DNA of 64,000 nucleotides from Hanleya hanleyi. Lineage: Eukaryota; Mollusca; Polyplacophora; Lepidopleurida; Hanleyidae. Below are positions 23,461 to 33,200 of the stretch, in pieces. Position 1 is the stretch's first letter. Every line of letters begins with the position of its first letter. The translations under genes were made by a program, and so were the position numbers. The notes under the pieces are model-generated. The model did not search any database, had not been told where the DNA came from, and saw only the letters and a list, made by a program, of their open reading frames with translations. Where the stretch lies: contig JAVTVY010017204.1 in NCBI GenBank assembly GCA_036873755.1, positions 1-64,000 on the forward strand, written 5' to 3'.

Positions 23461-23880
23461 CTATAGATCTCGGTCCTCGGCCTTGGGGTATTCGTCAAAC
23501 ATCTGTACGATGGTAGATAAGGTACTTCCCCGGCATCGATGGTACAGGTAAAACAAGCAATATTGTCCGCACACGCTACTGGTCAGGCTTTGCAACGTTT
23601 GACTGTTCCAACACCACGTCTCTGTGCCTTGATCCATGAAGTCTGTTAAATCGGGATGGAGGGGTGGCAGGCCGTACGGGTCAAAGTATTCGCCCTGCTG
23701 TTCTGTCAAGTACACGGCCACCCAATGTTCACCGGGCCGATCCATCGGGTCCGTGTTGAGAACGTAAGCAGCAGGATACATACGGTCTAATGGGAACACA
23801 TCTCGGGCGAACACCCCTTGAAAGACCATACGTGTCCCTGGGTCATTCTCCAGCACGGTGGTTATCTGGTCTGTATCCAT
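23461..23880 (-). pseudogene. PRO: Adenain-like cysteine protease (C-terminus displaced by PLE)
   Basis: A 139-codon frame from the ATG at 23,880. That start is preferred over the upstream ATG at 23,940 because it sits one base after the capsid stop (TAACATG). It would cleave capsid and core precursors during virion maturation. The adenovirus-protease layout is visible: catalytic His in GEHWVAVYL, Asp in EYFDPYG, Gln in QTLQSLTSS and Cys in VCGQYCLFYL. The frame ends after AEDRDL at a stop created by the PLE junction. The true last 15 or so residues and stop lie at 21,352-21,310, beyond the PLE. Confidence 0.85.
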
Positions 23881-23881
23881 G

Positions 23882-25562
23882 TTAGGTGGAGAAGTCACAC
23901 AGGACGTTGCGCGCCTTGTCCACTTGAATGATGTTGTCAAACTCGGCGTAGCAGATCACATTGACGGTGGTCCCGAGGGCTCGTGCAAAGTGGATTTCCA
24001 GCCGTAAATTGCCTTGCTTGGCCAGGGCCAGCTGATGGTCGTTCTCTAAGGTGGGGGTCAGATCGAAACAGAACAACGTGTATCCGTTCGCGTAGTCCTC
24101 CCGACTGATCATATTCCCTTCGTCCTGGTCGATTTGACCGGTGGCCGTAAACAGGCTCTGATAGGCTCGAATGAAATTCCTGCGCCCAAAGTTCGGTGTT
24201 AAGGCCGTGGCTGGGACCTGTTGTCCATCCACATGCAGGGCCACAAAATTGATGCCGAAATGTTTAAAGTCAAACGGATTCTCTGGGTAGGCTCCGCTGA
24301 AACTGGTATTTTCCACACAGGCCAAGATCAATCGCTTGGGTAGTTCCCCCAGGAACAGGTTTTCTTTGTTGGTACTCATATTTCCAGCAGACACAGAGAA
24401 CACTTTGGTTTGTACACGTCGGATAGGGTACTGGGCTGGTTTTGTTTCCAAGGCTTTGAGGTGTCCCAGTTGAACGGCTGGATTCGGTTTCACTTTTCGG
24501 ACATACAGGACTGCGTCTTGGATGACAATCTTATAGTCGGCTGCATGTCCGTCTACGTCAGTGGCCATCAAGGCGAAGTTCGGAGGCGCCCGTATCAGTC
24601 GGATTTTGATGGGGATCTTGTTCAAGAGGTACCGGTCTTGCATGAAAATGTCTGCGTGCAGTCGACCCATGAGATTCACCGAGGCGCCGTTGGCGATGAA
24701 AGCCTTTCGTTTGTTATATCCTTCATTGTCCACCGTGCTCATGTGCTCGGCTGTGTCCTGGTAGAATAAAGCGGCTGTCAGCTGAGATTTTTTAGCCTCT
24801 CGTCCATACGACAACAGCGTCTCGATGTAGGCTCGATAGGGGTACGTGTTGGTCGAGTCACTGATGAGTTTGTCGCTGAAAAATATCCACCTGTTGAAAC
24901 ATCGAGTGCAGCCAGAGATTCGTCGGGCCCACCGTTGCAGCTTGGATGATTCTGGAGCCATCCCCATTGACGACCTTGGCTTTCACATGCAAGTATGTAT
25001 GGGCTAAATCCACATAGGCCGTATCCGCATTACTGATGTTGAACTCGATGGGCCCTGTTTCGTTGATGCTGGAGAGCGGGAGATGCTTCACCCATAATCC
25101 TTGTTCGGCACTGGTCTGTGTAGGCGGGACGGTCCACAAATCAAATTCACTGTTGGTGGAGGGGCAGGACTCTGCGTGGATCAAGGACATGTTTAAGAAA
25201 AGATATCCTGGGTCTTCGATGTGCGTCGTCGCTGAGTCGGTCGTCGACTGGTGCGTGGTCTCGGTGGGGCAGCTCAAGACACCTCCCGCTTCTTTGGCCC
25301 GCCGTTTCAAGGCTTCTTTGGGTGCCGTGCCACCCAAGACATCACCGGCTACTTGCAGTCCACTGCGTACCGCTTGTTTGCCGATTGCTTTCACCCCACG
25401 CGTCACCAAGTGCAAGAACGTTTTGACGATGCTCCCGAGTATGTTCCCCAGCCCATGTCCTCGTTGCATGCGTGCGCCGCTAAAGACCGGAAAGCCACCC
25501 CCGGCCTGTTGGGCATAATCGTCCATATAGCTGCGTGCATCGCACTCGTAAGGTACTTTCAT
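23882..25562 (-). pseudogene. Major capsid protein (double jelly-roll, Polinton type), frameshifted
   Basis: About 560 codons in two frames. The start at 25,562 overlaps the preceding gene's stop as TAATG. The N-terminal part has a Gly-rich stretch and an amphipathic block (GHGLGNILGSIVKTFLHLV), then capsid-like sequence to LWLHSMFQQVDIF. The frame shifts in a five-A/T run at 24,879-24,883 and continues as SDSTNTYPYRAYIETLLSYG to the stop at 23,882. Resembles the F54H12.2-like proteins found in many invertebrate genomes. The major-capsid assignment rests on size, position next to protease and minor capsid, and family resemblance; it is not proven here. Confidence 0.75.
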
Positions 25563-26864
25563 TATTCCAAGTGGGGAGCACGTGCTTGTCGAAAATGAAG
25601 TGTCAGCACCACTTTTCCTCGTTCGAATGCCACCGGTCGTCCCGTGTCATCTCTTATATCCACCGTGATAGTGTTGATGTCGGTTTGTCGTACGGGCAGG
25701 TAAAGCATGTGGGTGAAACTGTGGGTGATTTGATCTCCATACGTCTTTTTAATGGGGACCACCCGTAACAGAGGTGTGTTGATATCGCCCACGATGTGGT
25801 TGTCGACTGCGTCCGAGTAGACGTAGAGTCCGTACATACCCGACTTCATATCCATCGGGATGTGGCCATGGTCCTCGGATGGACCCAAGTAAGTCGGGTG
25901 AGCGAGACCCAGCATTTGCTGTAGGATAGGACTCAGTACGACACTCACGTTGGCGGTGAGAAGGATCTGTGCCTTGTCGTTGTGTGCGTTGTAATCGAAG
26001 TCCACGTGATTCTTGAAGGGAAAGGATTTGATGGGTTTTGAGACCACCAAGCGCCTCCACTCAAAGTTTCTCAAATTTGGCGATACATATCGCATGCTGA
26101 TAGCAAAATACGAACGTAGCGTGCAAGATCTATGGCGCTACGTTTCGTAACTTGTGTCTAATTCCGCTTAACCCGGAACTAGGGGCCGTATGAACCCATG
26201 CACTTCAAGATCCTCATGGTACTCATATGAACAGTCACAATCAAAGCGTGACTGAGATATATCATTCTTTAGATGACGACTTTACAACGAATATTATGGA
26301 TTAAGAATACTGATCAGCGATACGGATTTGATATTTTTGGAACATCATGATGTCTTGCCAGCATCATTGAAAACTGTTGACCGCTTCTCTCTTGCAGGAA
26401 ACAAGCCTATGTTTATGTATACTATGATTGTCTTTTCGAATTTGGTGCTAATACTGTTATGTGGAAAATGGAATAGATCTTTGGATTATGGACGCAGATA
26501 TTCTCTAATGGACGACGGCTGGATTATGAATGACGGACTAGACGCTTGTAATTGAAACATTCGTGACCTCCCGTAGAGCCTTATAATGCAACAGTCTTGT
26601 CAGCCCCTGCATGAACTCCTTGGGGGTATCGTATTGGCCTTCGGGGAGGGTGAGTCGGGTGTTTTTGCCTTCGTAGGTCACCTCGTACCACATTTCATTG
26701 GCTCGCACGTTGTACCACGAGTAAGGGTATTGGATATCCACGAGGCCACATTCCCAGCGCCCAGGTAAATGCAACGGTTGCGGTAACTGGGTCACGTACT
26801 TGGCCAAGATGTTGTCAGGAAACACATCCAGCGAACTGTTACTGGGTAGGGTGAGGTAAAACAT
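25562..26864 (-). pseudogene. Minor capsid (penton-like) protein, split by a PLE fragment
   Basis: The N-terminal piece starts at 26,864 (MFYLTLPSNSSLDVFPDN, then QYPYSWYN) and runs to about 26,551. The C-terminal piece runs from about 26,043 to the stop at 25,562, with conserved PLLRVVPIKKTYG, IDIRDDTGRPV-like and VVLTLHFRQ blocks. A 507-bp PLE fragment in plus orientation lies between and supplies about the first 18 codons of the downstream open frame. Without the insertion the gene would encode roughly 265 residues. The same two conserved ends occur in the decayed homolog at 46,073-46,529. The penton/minor-capsid role is family inference. Confidence 0.75.
26044..26550 (+). mobile_element. 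5'-truncated PLE fragment (507 bp) in the minor capsid gene
   Basis: Inverse copy of 21,353-21,860: it shares GATAGCAAAATACGAACG, CAGTCACAATCAAAGCGTGA and CTAATGGACGACGGCTGGAT and ends GGACTAGACGCTTGT, the same 3' end as the other PLE copies. High identity to copy 1 suggests recent insertions from one source family. Confidence 0.88.
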
Positions 26865-26930
26865 GGCGACTGAGCTGTACTGCTGCTGCTGTTGGTTTTA
26901 ATAGGTGTTCCAGGCCTTGGGCGGTTGTGT

Positions 26931-27725
26931 TCAGCGTCGTGTTCGTCGCGGTGACTTGCTACGTGTCACGGCTCTGGAGATGTGGGGTGTCCTGATCAAG
27001 GATGGTCTTTTAAAGGCCTGAAAAGAAGGTGTCCGTTGTGGTGGTGTTTTGGGGGGTGACTCCGGCTCCCATTCGGCTTCCCAAGAAGGTAGTGGGCCAC
27101 TCGGCGATTGCTGGGTCCGCTGCATAAAGGCCCAGCGGTGGGAGTTCCCCACCAATTCCTGTGGTACATGCATGTCTTTCAAGCCTTGAACGAAGACCTC
27201 CCATCCTCGAGGATCCGTGTGCGACCTGCGTTGACGCATCAGGTCATTCACTAAATCCGTCATATGAGTACCGGGCACCACCTGATTCTGTACCAGTAGT
27301 TCGCCTTTATCATTCCAAGTCATGTTAGGATTCTGTTTCATCCGTTGTAATACCAGGCCAGCTTGTTTCTTGAACGATGCAGGTACACTCTTCAGGACTT
27401 CATCTTCCACCCACTATGGGGCTGTGGGTGGTACCCCTGGTAATGGCGGCTGTTGGAGCTGTGCTGAGGTCGGCGGTGTGTCGTGTGATGGTGGTGGTGG
27501 TGGTGGTGGTGGTGGTAGGGTAGAGAGGGTTTTGTATTGGTCCATGAACGTCATGTACCGTTGAAGCGTCTCGTTGTACCGTTGTACTTTCTCACTGTCG
27601 CTTAACCCCGGTCTTTATAAGATCTGTTGCCTCTCTTCATCGAGGGTGTTTATGGTCTTCACCGTAGGTGGAACAGGGTAGGGCGATTGGAGGTTTTGAA
27701 GGAGCCGTGGTTCGACGAGGACCAT
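26931..27725 (-). pseudogene. Basic core-like Polinton protein with two in-frame stops
   Basis: From the ATG at 27,725 (15 bp after the preceding gene's stop) one frame of 265 codons runs to 26,931, interrupted by TAA at 27,615-27,617 and TAG at 27,414-27,416. Features: N-terminal MVLVEPRLLQNLQSPYP, an Asp/Glu-rich linker, a proline run (about 10 residues near 27,495), a conserved middle SVPASFKKQAGLVLQRMKQN...VVPGTHMTDLVNDLMRQR, and a basic C-tail ending RSKSPRRTRR. The tail suggests DNA binding in the virion, like an adenovirus core protein. That is inference; no named family is assigned. A (GGT)n run at about 27,490-27,515 encodes the prolines. Confidence 0.65.
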
Positions 27726-27739
27726 TTTTTTCGTGTGGT

Positions 27740-28127
27740 TCATTGTCGGCCGAAGAGTCCACCCAATACTGGACCCAACACGGAAGCGGCCAACGGTGCT
27801 AAGATGGCCCCGAGAATTCTCTAATGGACGATGGCTGGATTATGAATGACGGACTAGACGCTTGTAACCTTTCTGTAACACATTTTTCTTTTGTGTTTGA
27901 GAGACTCGCTTCTGGACTAGGGTTCGGAAACCTGTCTTATGCTTGGTCAGCTTGGTATTCTGAGCCGGAGTCAGTGGTACGTTGCCTTTTAACAGGTTGT
28001 ACCCTATCTCACACAGACAGCGTACAAGGTCAGGATCCGCACCGCGTACAATGGTTCGGACCAACTCGGGTGGGGCCGTCTTCAATACACGGAGCGTCGG
28101 GGCGTGCTTCCGTACTCGCGCAGACAT
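27740..28127 (-). pseudogene. Small basic Polinton protein (adenovirus pX-like) interrupted by a PLE tail
   Basis: Starts at 28,127 (MSARVRKHAPTLRVLK, preferred over the ATG at 28,136). It reads ADPDLVRCLCEIGYNLLKGN and a Lys/Arg-rich stretch to about 27,867. A 50-bp PLE tail then causes a stop at 27,840. The rest, a hydrophobic Gly-rich tail (LGPVLGGLFGRQ) with stop at 27,740-27,742, follows at 27,815-27,740. A TATA-like GGATAAAAAG lies near 28,164. Basic head plus hydrophobic tail fits a core or capsid-associated protein; function not established. Confidence 0.65.
27816..27866 (+). mobile_element. Very short PLE 3'-tail insertion (about 50 bp)
   Basis: ATTCTCTAATGGACGATGGC through GACTAGACGCTTGTA matches the last about 50 bp of the PLE at 21,353-21,410 and 26,500-26,550. 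It lies inside the pX-like gene and ends at the same 3' position as the longer copies. Confidence 0.8.
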
Positions 28128-28301
28128 CATGTACAACTAATGCTAGAACCCACAACTCTGCTCTTTTTATCCTTTTGCGGGCTACCTCCTGAATATCGAA
28201 CAGAGACAAAGTCAACCATGATGTGGTATTAATTCTTTTTATTATCCCCATCATCAAACACACACACCCCAGCTGAGGGAGCCACTGTGGGTGTGTTTAC
28301 A

Positions 28302-28910
28302 TTATTTTTGCATGTAAACGTGGTGGGTCTCTCCGGGAAAGATTCCGGTCCGTAGTCGAAGGTGATCGGGGGTGGCTTGCTTGAGGTCGAAGAGCGTATA
28401 CCCGTGCTGAGCGGTGGTCGCGTCTTTAAAGGCTTCCAACGCAAACGGTGTGCGGCCGGGATACATCTGTCTCGCCAAGTGCAGCAGTTGAGTGGTGTCT
28501 CTCGGGTTTTTGAAGACCACCAGATAGTGGGCATTTAAGCTGATGTTCCGATGTTCTTTGTTTTTACTGAACAGATTCTGCACAATGTAGATGATGCTGA
28601 GCCGTGGATGATGGCTGCCTTTGGTAAAGAGTTGGGTGACGCGCGCATCCGTCTCCGCCATGAGATCATCCAGAACCACCAAGGTGTCGGGTTCCAAATC
28701 GGCCAGGTTAGGAAGGCCTTCCACGAACGTGATATGGGGCATTGCTGCATACGCTGCCTGCCATTCTGCATAACACCACACGACTCGGGCAATGGGTGGG
28801 GTGATCATGCTGTCGGCGTGCTGAAGGAGTTTCCTGACGAAGTGCGTTTTGCCGGAGCCCGTCGGTCCTGCGATGACGCAAGTGAAGGGATGCTGCCACC
28901 GAGGGTCCAT
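28302..28910 (-). CDS. ATP: Packaging ATPase (FtsK/HerA-type, A32-like)
   Basis: Intact frame of 202 residues. It would hydrolyse ATP to translocate the genome into the capsid. Walker A GPTGSGKT lies at residues about 15-22, Walker B LVVLDDLM near residue 78, followed by a conserved IIYIVQNLF sensor-like segment. Length fits Polinton ATPases. The start overlaps the upstream membrane-protein frame by about 105 bp. A poly(A) signal AATAAA (minus strand, 28,238-28,243) lies about 60 bp after the stop. This is the best preserved gene of the element. Confidence 0.93.
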   Translation of the reverse strand: MDPRWQHPFTCVIAGPTGSGKTHFVRKLLQHADSMITPPIARVVWCYAEWQAAYAAMPHITFVEGLPNLADLEPDTLVVLDDLMAETDARVTQLFTKGSHHPRLSIIYIVQNLFSKNKEHRNISLNAHYLVVFKNPRDTTQLLHLARQMYPGRTPFALEAFKDATTAQHGYTLFDLKQATPDHLRLRTGIFPGETHHVYMQK

Positions 28911-29300
28911 GGTTTGAGCTGTATGCGCTGTCGTGGTAACCCGCTCTTGTAAATTTGGTACGAGTGAACTGGAGTGGTGGTTGTGGGTACAACGTCGGTC
29001 GTCGTCTGGTCACTGTGAGTGATGAAATCCGGTGGGTTTTGAGACGTGGTGGGTGTACTTGGTGTAGATGTTGAGTGTATACTTGGTGTGGAGCTCGATG
29101 TGGCTTGTACACGTGGTGTGGTGATGATGACTGGGCTCGTTTCGATCACGGGGTTGACTGATGTAGAGAGGTCTGTAGACTGGTTTGACTGGTGGCTGGA
29201 GTTCTAAGTTGGTAAGTAGAGTGCTGAGATAGGCTACGTCGTAAAACACTCCTCCGTACAACACACTCAGCAGGATTAGCACTATGGCCACAAAGCCCAC
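28805..29300 (-). pseudogene. Type-I-like membrane protein with Ser/Thr/Pro-rich stalk, frameshifted
   Basis: From the ATG at 29,300: an N-terminal hydrophobic segment (MGFVAIVLILLSVLYGGVFY, signal/anchor) then YRPLYISQP. The frame shifts near 29,145 into a Ser/Thr/Pro-rich low-complexity region (STPSIHSTSTPSTPTTS) and a basic KSGLPRQRIQLKPW end. It then overlaps the ATPase start. The position next to the ATPase parallels the short membrane gene of the 37-47 kb Polinton (46,989-47,177). Function unknown; virion membrane or spike are only guesses. Confidence 0.6.
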
Positions 29301-29387
29301 TTGTGTTCAGAGGCAGCTCCTGTTGGTCCATAGCGCCGTGTTCATGGTCGAACGTGGAATGAAGGATGATGGTAGTGGTGTCTGGCT

Positions 29388-30451
29388 TTATAGTCGTTTC
29401 ACCTGGTTGGCCGCGACCCAGGAATTGAAGGAACTGGGCCAGCCTTGCCATTTGACGAAAGGAAACAGTTTGCCACGGCGGCGTTCCGTTTTCAAAATCT
29501 GCTCCACCGTGTAGTAGTCTTGCTTTGTTTTTACGACAGGCTGTAATTCCGTGTCGTAAAACGTCCCTAGCAACGGTTCCCCTTGAAGATCTTCCAGTTC
29601 ATAGACTCGCTGCTGTCGGGGTAGGCGCCGTTTAATCAGGAAGTGCTCATCGCTCCAGTTGGGCAAGTAACTTTTCTCAAATTAACCTTTGACTTTACTG
29701 ATCCGTACAGGGTCCCCGACCTTGAACACCTCCTTCGCGTTTGCCTGGGGTACAAGACACGCCGGATTTGGGCTTCATTGCATTGGGTGACGGGAATGGG
29801 GGTTCTCTCTATACTCCGGTGATAGGCTCGATTGTATCCACTCACAAGTTTCGGGAGAACATCGATGTACCGCCTTGTATTCTTATAGGTGAAATATTTA
29901 TACATGCGGCCTTTGAATGTCCTGTTGATCCTTTCCACAACGGAAACCTTGGTCTCGTTGTACGTATGGAAGAAAAACACCTTCTGGGCTTTCAGAAACT
30001 GTTGGAACGGTCTGTTGAGGAATTCCGTGCCTTCGTCGGTTTGCAAATACAAGGGTTTGCGCCCGGTCTTGAAGATGTCCTTGAACGCCGCTATGAGATT
30101 CGCACCCGTTTTCGTCCGGATGGGTACCACCCACGCATACTTCGACAGGATATGGATGCACGTCAAGATATACCGATTCCCATTGTTGTGTATGGCAAAG
30201 GTGCTCATATCGACCAAATCCGCTTGCCACTAGGCATCTATACCACCCACGATGACCCGGTTTCGTAGAAAATGGCGACGGACAGATCGATGTAAGGTAT
30301 AGGTGTCTTGTTTTTTTAACCAATCTCGGACTTGGGCACGTTGTATCCCCTGGGGTTTGGCCGCTCGATAGAGAGCCGACAATGCACTATAGGCCGCCGG
30401 ACTGTCGGGACTGTAGTATAAGTTATCCAACATCTTCTCCCAGCTCTTCAT
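29388..30451 (-). pseudogene. INT: Polinton DDE integrase with chromodomain, disrupted
   Basis: Retrovirus-like integrase that would insert the element and make the 6-bp duplication. Start at 30,451. N-terminal zinc-binding-like part ends RNRVIVGGIDA at an in-frame TAG (30,230-30,232). Core: first Asp in ADLVDMSTF, second in LQTDEGTEF (about 30,035-30,060), Glu in VVERINRTFKGRM. A frameshift near 29,700 and a TAA just after it separate the core from a C-terminal chromodomain (YYTVEQILKTERRRG..FPFVKWQGWPSSFNSW) ending at 29,388. A TATAAATA at 30,487-30,494 lies 36 bp upstream of the start. All three catalytic residues are kept, but the gene cannot be read through. Confidence 0.88.
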
Positions 30452-30489
30452 GGTGACAAATGATGATGGACCCTGGCTCTATCGTTTAT

Positions 30490-30957
30490 TTATAACGGTA
30501 TATCTTGGGCCGGAGTTTCTTTCTGATTTTCTTCGTTGGCTTCTGCCAGCACATTGTCCATGGTAAATAACCAGTCCAACTCGTCTGATGACCGCTCTTC
30601 CTCCGTAAGCACTTGATCCACATCTGCCTCGGCATCTTCCAATGCAGACCATAGAACAGGGTGAAGGGTAAAATGCACTGTACCTCCATCTAGCCGAGCC
30701 AATTGAGCAAAGAAGGGGCCGCGTCGGATGTACACATCGTGACACAAGTGGATGAGATCGCCGTCCAGTTCACCAGACAACACCCGTTTGAATTTGGTCC
30801 AGCCCTCCCGGGACAGACGAATATGAGCTGGGCACGGTTGTGTAGGGTCTGCATCACAGATGTCTCCTACCTCCTCCATGATATCGACCTTATCCGCATA
30901 GACGTGCAGGAAGACCTCGGGGGTCAAGCTGAGATACGCCCGTACTGCCTCCGTCAT
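30490..30957 (-). CDS. Tandem paralog 1, 155-residue protein of unknown function
   Basis: Start at 30,957 chosen because a TATAAATA (30,998-31,005) lies about 41 bp upstream, between this ATG and the longer frame's ATG at 31,026. Open to 30,490, where the stop overlaps an AATAAA. Conserved with paralog 2: FLHVYADKV, REGWTKFKRVLSGELDGDLIH, VYIRRGPFF and FTLHPVLWSAL, then an acidic C-tail (EANEENQKE). The pattern of two strand-helix ends (LSREGWTKF, FTLHPVLWSALED) loosely recalls PC4-type single-strand DNA-binding folds, but this is a weak by-eye resemblance. It lies between integrase and paralog 2. Confidence 0.7.
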   Translation of the reverse strand: MTEAVRAYLSLTPEVFLHVYADKVDIMEEVGDICDADPTQPCPAHIRLSREGWTKFKRVLSGELDGDLIHLCHDVYIRRGPFFAQLARLDGGTVHFTLHPVLWSALEDAEADVDQVLTEEERSSDELDWLFTMDNVLAEANEENQKETPAQDIPL

Positions 30958-31043
30958 GATCAGTACGTGAATGGTACAAGATTTGTACTGTCTCGCGTAT
31001 TTATAGGAAGAACCCCGTGAGATCAAAGGATCGGGTGGTCATG

Positions 31044-31544
31044 TCACTGGGCTGACAGTCTAGCCGGATAATCAATGGCATCGTCGTCTGCCTCCGCTTC
31101 ATTGCTAGGTTTGGTGATTTGTTCGTTGGGTTCTGCCGCCGCTTCACTCAGGGCACGAGCCCAGCCCAACTAAACAGCTGATCGCTCGTCCGGTGTAAAC
31201 AGCTGGTCCACGATAGGCACCACTTTGTCGAAGGCTGTCCACAGATCGGAGTCTAGGGTGAAGCCTCGCGTAGGGCCTTGGTAACGGCCCAGGCGTGGGA
31301 AGAAGGGTCCACGGTGTACGTAAATGGCATTGTTTATGTGGATGAGGTTTCCGTCGAGCTCACCGCTCAACACCCGTTTAAATTTGGTCCAGCCGTCACG
31401 GTGTAGCGTAACCGTATTCGATACGGCCTCAGCGCGCGACCAGCAAACATCTCCACGGTTTTCAACGATGGTGACTTTATCTTCATAGACGTGTAACCCC
31501 ACCAGGGGTGTAAGGGGAAGGATGGCTCGTAGGACTGGTGACAT
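31044..31544 (-). pseudogene. Tandem paralog 2 with in-frame stop
   Basis: Start at 31,544 (MSPVLRAILPLTPL). Shares the GWTKFKRVLSGELDGNLIH and VHRGPFF cores with paralog 1. A TAG at 31,170-31,172 truncates it; the same frame continues (LGWARALSEAAAEPNEQ) to a natural stop at 31,044-31,046. Upstream, a unit of about 75 bp holding TTCGTCGTTGGGTCAACCAT and the TATA-like stretch is duplicated (31,540-31,610 and 31,615-31,685), which also duplicates the start codon context. Confidence 0.65.
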
Positions 31545-31737
31545 GGTTGACCCAACGACGAACGGTGAATGACACACACTCTGACTGTCTCTCGTATTTA
31601 TGGTCAGGTCCCTCGGTGACATGGTTGACCCAATGACGATCGGTGAATGACGCACACTGTGACTGACCCTCCTATATAGCGGTTGCACCTAAGCGCATCT
31701 GTGGAGGCTCTGAAAAGCCGTTCTTTTTCTGTCGCTG

Positions 31738-32064
31738 TCATTGCCACAGCGTCAGGGTCAATAGGGCAAAGACCATTACTAGGCCAACGAGCCGTAGCTG
31801 GTTCCGGCGTGAGCGTTCGTGATCCATAGTCCGGGCATCAAGGATGGCTGTCATAGTCCAGTAGTGGTGGGTGATAGCACGCCTCTCCATCGAGTGCACT
31901 CTGTCGAGGACCGCTTCTGTGAACTCTTTCAGGATCTGGCGTCGACCCTCGTTGTCGTCGCCATCTCCAAATATGGACCGAACCACTGCTCGGTAATCCG
32001 TGAGTGAATTAACCACGGTCGCATGCTGTAAAATGCGAGTCGCATAGGGATGGGTCTCCATCAT
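31738..32064 (-). CDS. Small tail-anchored protein, unknown function
   Basis: Start at 32,064 (MMETHPYATRILQH) preferred because TATAAAA lies at 32,110-32,116; the longer frame opens upstream of it at 32,127. About 108 residues: a charged helical body (DNEGRRQILKEFTEAVLDRV) and a single C-terminal hydrophobic segment (LVGLVMVFALLTLTLW) with only a Gln after it, so a tail anchor. First gene inside the right TIR. Not recognised. Small membrane-anchored regulators of cell death exist in related animal viruses, but no diagnostic motif is seen here. Confidence 0.6.
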   Translation of the reverse strand: MMETHPYATRILQHATVVNSLTDYRAVVRSIFGDGDDNEGRRQILKEFTEAVLDRVHSMERRAITHHYWTMTAILDARTMDHERSRRNQLRLVGLVMVFALLTLTLWQ

Positions 32065-32127
32065 GGCTCTGTAACCGTAGGAATGAGGTGTGGGATGCAG
32101 AGGGGCGTGTTTTATAGACCATGTCAC

Positions 32128-32636
32128 ACATGCGCGCCTATACGTAGCTCTACGGATGTAGTCCGTGATATGTACTATTCTGATTGGTTAGTTCAAAAAG
32201 AGAGCAACAATCAAAGATTACAGGCCAATCCTTTTATCAGCCCCTCCATTACAGCACATCCGCGCTGGAGGAACCACTAAGGGTGTGTTTACATGCGGAT
32301 TTTAAAGGTTAAAAGTTAAAGCTCATGTCAGCGGTTAAGGGTAAAGACCAGGAAGACGGCGATTGGAGACGCGTCCAACACCTATGGATTAAGTTTATTA
32401 CTATAAGTTCCATGGTTTCATGTATTTTGTCGTGACAATACGGTTCTGGGGAAAACTGGGGGTTCCCCACTGGTCATTTAACATGGATAAATAGATGGTA
32501 ATATTGTCGGAGACCCTCCTCTATACATGGATGCTTCGGCAGGGCGGATAAAGGCTATCTATTGTCCAGAAGAGGGCCGAGCCTTGCCGGAAGGGGGACC
32601 TTTGGCCTTTTGACCTGGATGTGACCTTTTGACCCG
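32128..32636. other. Non-coding spacer before the right TIR
   Basis: Holds the TATA box of the tail-anchored gene near its left end; nothing else recognised. Confidence 0.5.
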
Positions 32637-33144
32637 AAATTCAACCGCGCACTTCCGGTGATGCCGCGCACTTTCGGATAACCCGCGCGCGCGCGCTGCG
32701 GCCGGGGCGGGCCGGGCCGGGGAAAACCCGGATGTTGAAAATCCGAACCCTACGTCTAAGGGAAAATTGGAACTCTTCTGTGTTCGGAGGTAGTTTTAGT
32801 GAAACCGGAAGTGACGTCACACACTTGCGCAGAACCCACCACAATGAATGACCCGGATGTAAACAAGTCCCCGGATGAATGAACAGGTCAGTACATGCAT
32901 TCCTATCATTCAAATGATCTTGAACTATCACGTGACCTCTCCGTGATGGAAAAAACCCAGAACCAAGTGAGTACATGCATGCCATACCCAGGTCACGCCC
33001 GATTCACGCGGAAGTGACGTCACACACCTGCGCACAACCGTGATGGAAAACCCCCAGAACCAAGTCAGTACATGCATACAGTCAGACGAGGTCAAAATAC
33101 TCGCTTCTGATTGGCTGTCAAAGGTGACGATATGCAAATTATTG

Positions 33145-33200
33145 AGGTCAAAGGTCAATGGTAGTGAATATACGCACTCTATACTGGAGGTCAAAGGTCA
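33145..33200. promoter_or_regulatory. Two DR1 sites in the right TIR
   Basis: AGGTCAAAGGTCA at 33,145-33,157 and 33,188-33,200, with an ATGCAAAT octamer just before the first. The left TIR keeps only one perfect copy at the matching place (20,148-20,160). Confidence 0.5.

Noticed and set aside
23460..23498. N-terminal 13 residues of the PLE open frame as part of the RT
   Set aside because: These bases are the protease gene read in another frame; PLE homology starts at about 23,459.
25036..25598. Plus-strand ORFs of 160 and 115 codons
   Set aside because: Antisense shadows of the major capsid gene.
29741..30268. 175-codon plus-strand ORF
   Set aside because: Antisense of the integrase core, which carries the DDE motifs.
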